Source: Armatimonadota bacterium (lineage in GTDB: Bacteria; Armatimonadota; Fimbriimonadia; Fimbriimonadales; GBS-DC). From it: a stretch of DNA of 50,301 bases. The position numbers and the translations under genes are program-made. The stretch is from assembly GCA_023511915.1 (NCBI GenBank), contig JAIMAN010000015.1, positions 1 to 50,301 of the forward strand. The letters run 5' to 3'. This document shows, piece after piece, positions 47,482 to 50,301 of this stretch. Each line of letters starts with the position of its first letter. Position 1 is the stretch's first letter. Below the pieces are notes generated by a model. The model was not told the DNA's origin. It did no database searches and worked only from the letters and a program-made list of their open reading frames with translations.

Positions 47482-48846
47482 GTGAACCCGAAGGCGTGGC
47501 GCGTGCTGGAGGGAGCCTCACAGCACGCACTGGAGTACGACGCCAGCCGCGCGAGGGGGAGCGAGCATCTGATGCGCACAATTCAGACACTCATCCAGCC
47601 CGTCCGCGTGTGGGTCAATCCCGACCACACGATTGAGACGGCGCTGATGTTGATGCGAGGGCATCGCTTACAAGGGCTGCCCGTCTACGAGAGTGGGCAA
47701 GTGCTGGGGCTTGTGGAGTTGGAGCAGTTGCTGGGCGTTGCTCCCGATACGCCCGTGCGCGAGGTGATGACCACCGAACTGATGGTCGCCACGCCGCAGA
47801 CGCCCCTGCGCGTCGTCGCCGAATGGCTGCAACGCCACCGCCAGCCGCTGATGCCCGTCGTGGAAGGCGACCGACTCATCGGCGTCATCAGCGTATACGA
47901 CCTGCTGTCCGAAATCGGGCGCAGTTATGACCCGATGACCGGGCTGCCCTGGTCGGACTACCTGCGCGAGTGGAGCATCGAGCGGCTTGCAGAAGGCAAC
48001 GAGATCACCATCCTGTTTTTTGACTTGGACAACTTCGGCGCGTTCAACAAGCGGTACGGGCATCTGGTCGGCGACGAGGTGCTGCGGCGCGTGGCGCAGT
48101 TGCTACTTAGCGAGATTGACCCGCAGACCGATGTGGTGTGTCGTTGGGGCGGCGACGAGTTCGCGATTGCCACCCTGCGCCGCCGCGAGGAGGCGGGCTT
48201 GCTGGCGCACCACCTGAGCCGACAGATTGCCAGCATCCAACTGCCCGATGTCGACATCCCCGTCACGGTCTCCTACGGCTATCAGGGCGGCAAGCGCACG
48301 CGCGAACGCGAACAGGTGCATTACGCCGCCACCGTCGATAACCTCGTCAGCCTCGCCAGCCAAGAGTGCTTGATGATGAAGGGGTTGACGCCGCGCGCGG
48401 CGCAGGGCGGGCAACTCGCGCTGCCCATTCAAGCGGTCGTGGAGACGCCCGCGCCGTCCGAGCGACGCATCAAAATCCAGAGCGTCTCCTACGAGCGCGA
48501 GGGACGCCGTGCCAAAGCGCGCGTCTACCTGCAAGCCGAAAGCCGCGTGCTGGAAGGCGCAGCCGAAGGCGACGCGCAACCGCAACGACTGGTCGCTGAA
48601 GCGACGCTCAACGCCCTCAAACCGCTCACCCCCGCCAGCGTGACCATCGCGCTGCTGCAAGTCGAAGAGACGCAAGGCGAGGCGGGACGCGCAATCGTGA
48701 ATGTGGTCGTGCTGTGGGAGAACGGCGAAACGCGCCAAGAGCTGGTCGGCAGCGCGCTCATGCGCGATGACCCGCACCGCGCCGTCGCCGCCGCCGTGCT
48801 GGACGCCCTCAACCGCCCCCTCGGACGCATGCTCGATCATGTCTGA
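47482..48846 (+). CDS. CBS-GGDEF protein with unusual C-terminal domain
   Basis: The 454-residue protein has a CBS pair (about 35-150, IETALMLMRGHRLQGLPVYE, VREVMTTELMVATPQTPL, MPVVEGDRLIGVISVYD). A diguanylate cyclase domain follows (about 153-310) with DPMTGLPWSDYL, FFDLDNFGAFNKRYGH and an intact GGDEF at 223-227. The inhibitory RxxD site upstream of GGDEF is missing. Residues about 325-450 form an extra alpha/beta domain with RIKIQSVSYEREGRRAKARV, LVAEATLNALKPL and VNVVVLWENGETRQELVGSA. GTG start with GGAGG. No EAL or PilZ gene is nearby. Confidence 0.9.
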   Translation: MNPKAWRVLEGASQHALEYDASRARGSEHLMRTIQTLIQPVRVWVNPDHTIETALMLMRGHRLQGLPVYESGQVLGLVELEQLLGVAPDTPVREVMTTELMVATPQTPLRVVAEWLQRHRQPLMPVVEGDRLIGVISVYDLLSEIGRSYDPMTGLPWSDYLREWSIERLAEGNEITILFFDLDNFGAFNKRYGHLVGDEVLRRVAQLLLSEIDPQTDVVCRWGGDEFAIATLRRREEAGLLAHHLSRQIASIQLPDVDIPVTVSYGYQGGKRTREREQVHYAATVDNLVSLASQECLMMKGLTPRAAQGGQLALPIQAVVETPAPSERRIKIQSVSYEREGRRAKARVYLQAESRVLEGAAEGDAQPQRLVAEATLNALKPLTPASVTIALLQVEETQGEAGRAIVNVVVLWENGETRQELVGSALMRDDPHRAVAAAVLDALNRPLGRMLDHV

Positions 48847-48848
48847 GC

Positions 48849-50216
48849 CTACCCTGCCACGCCCCACAACAGCAGCGTAATCAGCCCGTTGTTGATGGCG
48901 TGAATCACGATGCAGGGCAGCAGCGAGCGCGTGTGCGCGTACACCAACGCCAAAACCGCGCCCAGCACGGTAATCGGCAGGATACCGCCCAGAAACTGCG
49001 GGTGAATCACCGCAAACAAGTAGCCGCTGACGAACGCGCTGAGCCACACACGCCCCGTGCGCTGCCAGAACACTTTGAACAGCACCCCGCGAAACACAAA
49101 CTCCTCGATAATCGGCGCCAGCACCACCGCCTGCGCGAACAGCACCAGCCAACTGAGCGCGTCCTGCGCCTGCGTTGCGCGCTCGCCGACAGGGTTCGTC
49201 TGCTCGGCAGGCAGCGCGGGCGCAATCAGCAAAGTAATCGTCAGCAGCGCCGCCAGAAACGGCACATACGCCGCGTAGCCCATCAGCGCCGCGCCCAGTT
49301 GACGCCAGAAGCCCTCGCGAAACCACGCGATGCGCCCCAGCGCGTCCGCCTGACCCTGCAGCGACGCCAGATACATCAGCGGCAGCAGCACCGCCAGCAG
49401 ATAAATCGCGTTCGCGCCGCTCAGCCCCAAGTCGAGCAGCACTTGGTTGAGCGTAGATCCGTTGAGCATCACCAGCAGGAAAATCGCCAGCGCCCATAGC
49501 AGCGGGTCGTAGGCGAACGGCGACTCGTCGGGCGCAGGGCGCGCGGGCAACGGCGGGCGACTAATCAGATACCAGAGCAGGACGCCGAACCCTGCCAGCC
49601 CCATCACCCCGCCAAACAGCATCACCCCACCCAGCGTCAGCACGCCCCACACCGCCCGCTGCGCCAGCGACTGCCGAATCGCGTTCGCGCGTTCCGTGTC
49701 GCCCGCGCGCGCGTAGAGCGTCATCTCCAGCAGTGTGCGCGCGAACGGCGAAGGCAGCGCGCCCACCGACTCCAGCACGGCGGGCACGCGGTCAGCTTGT
49801 AGCGGTTGGGTGAGCGCGTCGCGCAAGCGCATCGCCTGCCAGCGGCGCGCCGAAGGCGTAAGTGTCTCCGACGGCAAATCGGGCAGGGCGCGGAGCGTCT
49901 CCGCCGCGTCGCGCTGCTGGAACGCATGCGCCACAATCGCGCGATACACCGCCGCTTCGTAGGGCGCGTATGCCTCCTCCAGACCTGTTAGGGCAGCCTC
50001 CTGCGCCATCTTGGTCGCGAAACCGCCCATGCCCAGCCGTTCCACCGCCAGCGCGTAGCGAATCTGGAACTCCGCGCCCAACCGCTGGTTGCTCGACGCC
50101 AGCCCGCGCCCCTCAGACCCGCGAAACAGCAGCCAAAACTGCACAACATTCCCAGCGATGATGAAGGCGAAGAGGACAATCAGGAGCCACCAAGCGTAGC
50201 GTGCGGAGTCTCTCAT
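48849..50216 (-). CDS. CPBP (Abi/CaaX) family intramembrane glutamic protease
   Basis: The 455-residue protein has an N-terminal anchor helix and a helical soluble domain (about 35-165) of TPR-like character. Two helices and then the CPBP core follow, with IIEEFVFRG (EExxxR motif), FAVIHPQF (His in motif 2) and HAINNGLI (H-x3-N, motif 3). This core occurs in prenyl-protein proteases and in bacteriocin-immunity proteins. The ATG at 50216 is 9 bases after the tRNA-Ser 3' end. It ends 2 bases from the convergent CBS-GGDEF gene. Confidence 0.87.
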   Translation of the reverse strand: MRDSARYAWWLLIVLFAFIIAGNVVQFWLLFRGSEGRGLASSNQRLGAEFQIRYALAVERLGMGGFATKMAQEAALTGLEEAYAPYEAAVYRAIVAHAFQQRDAAETLRALPDLPSETLTPSARRWQAMRLRDALTQPLQADRVPAVLESVGALPSPFARTLLEMTLYARAGDTERANAIRQSLAQRAVWGVLTLGGVMLFGGVMGLAGFGVLLWYLISRPPLPARPAPDESPFAYDPLLWALAIFLLVMLNGSTLNQVLLDLGLSGANAIYLLAVLLPLMYLASLQGQADALGRIAWFREGFWRQLGAALMGYAAYVPFLAALLTITLLIAPALPAEQTNPVGERATQAQDALSWLVLFAQAVVLAPIIEEFVFRGVLFKVFWQRTGRVWLSAFVSGYLFAVIHPQFLGGILPITVLGAVLALVYAHTRSLLPCIVIHAINNGLITLLLWGVAG

Positions 50217-50225
50217 GGTCAATTC

Positions 50226-50301
50226 TGGCGGAGGGTCTGGGATTCGAACCCAGGGTAGGGAGCATAACCTCCCTACAACCGCTTAGCAGGCGGCCCCTTT
50301 C
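50226..50301 (-). tRNA. tRNA-Ser (anticodon GCT), 5' part beyond the window
   Basis: The minus strand shows the D-arm end, the anticodon loop CTGCTAA (GCT, codon AGC), and a long class II variable arm (GTAGGGAG ... CTCCCTAC). A T-arm CTGGG/CCCAG with TTCGAAT follows, then acceptor ACCCTCC, discriminator G and encoded CCA. The long variable arm and GCT identify Ser. About 20 bases of the 5' end lie outside. Confidence 0.92.

Overview
The window is a compact, GC-rich bacterial chromosome segment of about 50 kb with roughly 60 genes, and most intergenic gaps are under 100 bases. The cell is diderm: there is an LptF/LptG-family LPS-export permease (42026-43120) and a predicted outer-membrane beta-barrel protein ending in a C-terminal Phe (37841-39532). 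Other traits are dockerin and PEP-CTERM secreted proteins, two Uma2-family (DUF820) genes, and many promoters of the form GGGTATAAT placed only 6-9 bases before the start codon. Together these fit Armatimonadota best, perhaps a thermophilic Fimbriimonadia-type lineage. That placement is inference; no rRNA gene is present to test it.

Region by region. 1-1000: an IS-type transposase runs off the left edge beside a dockerin protein that has lost its 5' end. 1000-6400: recG, two small genes (one membrane-anchored), a SurA/PrsA-like lipoprotein chaperone and a methylase-MazG fusion, the last four with overlapping or near-adjacent ends. 6400-10500 (minus): a Uma2 protein, an ABC-2 transporter pair and a secreted beta-propeller protein. 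10700-15340: a stand-alone nuoN, thiL, a secreted PKD protein, hisI and a TrkA regulator. 15350-17840 (minus): an operon of a G5/3D lipoprotein, a GDPD-like phosphodiesterase, the nitrogen regulator P-II and a second Uma2 protein. 18000-23060: a Gfo/Idh/MocA oxidoreductase, a small Cys-rich secreted-protein candidate, a PEP-CTERM protein with a frameshift in its signal peptide, a transposase relic and an M36-like metalloprotease. 23160-25700: the conserved rpmH-rnpA-yidD-yidC-jag cluster, in which YidC carries a TPR-like extracytoplasmic domain. 25680-29880: a PLP decarboxylase, a small phage-like head-completion/holin operon, a membrane J-domain protein and a pseudopilin. 29970-35370: an A-type Fe-S carrier with a Cys-rich tail, tRNA-Thr(CGT), a second ABC pair, rpoZ-dnaJ, a PfkB kinase and a HicB/HicA toxin-antitoxin pair. 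35390-41030: gmk-NlpC/P60-yihY (minus), the outer-membrane protein and pyrR-pyrB. 41065-50301: an unknown protein, an LptG-type permease with a TPR/zinc-ribbon membrane protein, gatB, a UspA/TrkA/solute-binding cluster, a CBS-GGDEF protein with an unusual C-terminal domain, a CPBP protease and a partial tRNA-Ser(GCT).

The most notable observations are: the apparent prevalence of leaderless transcripts; the phage-like mini-operon under what looks like a host promoter; the 53-residue Cys-rich ORF behind a near-consensus promoter; the frameshifted PEP-CTERM signal peptide; the TPR-bearing YidC; the Cys-tailed HesB protein; and the C-terminal domain of the CBS-GGDEF protein. No CRISPR array, rRNA operon, oriC or recognisable riboswitch was seen.
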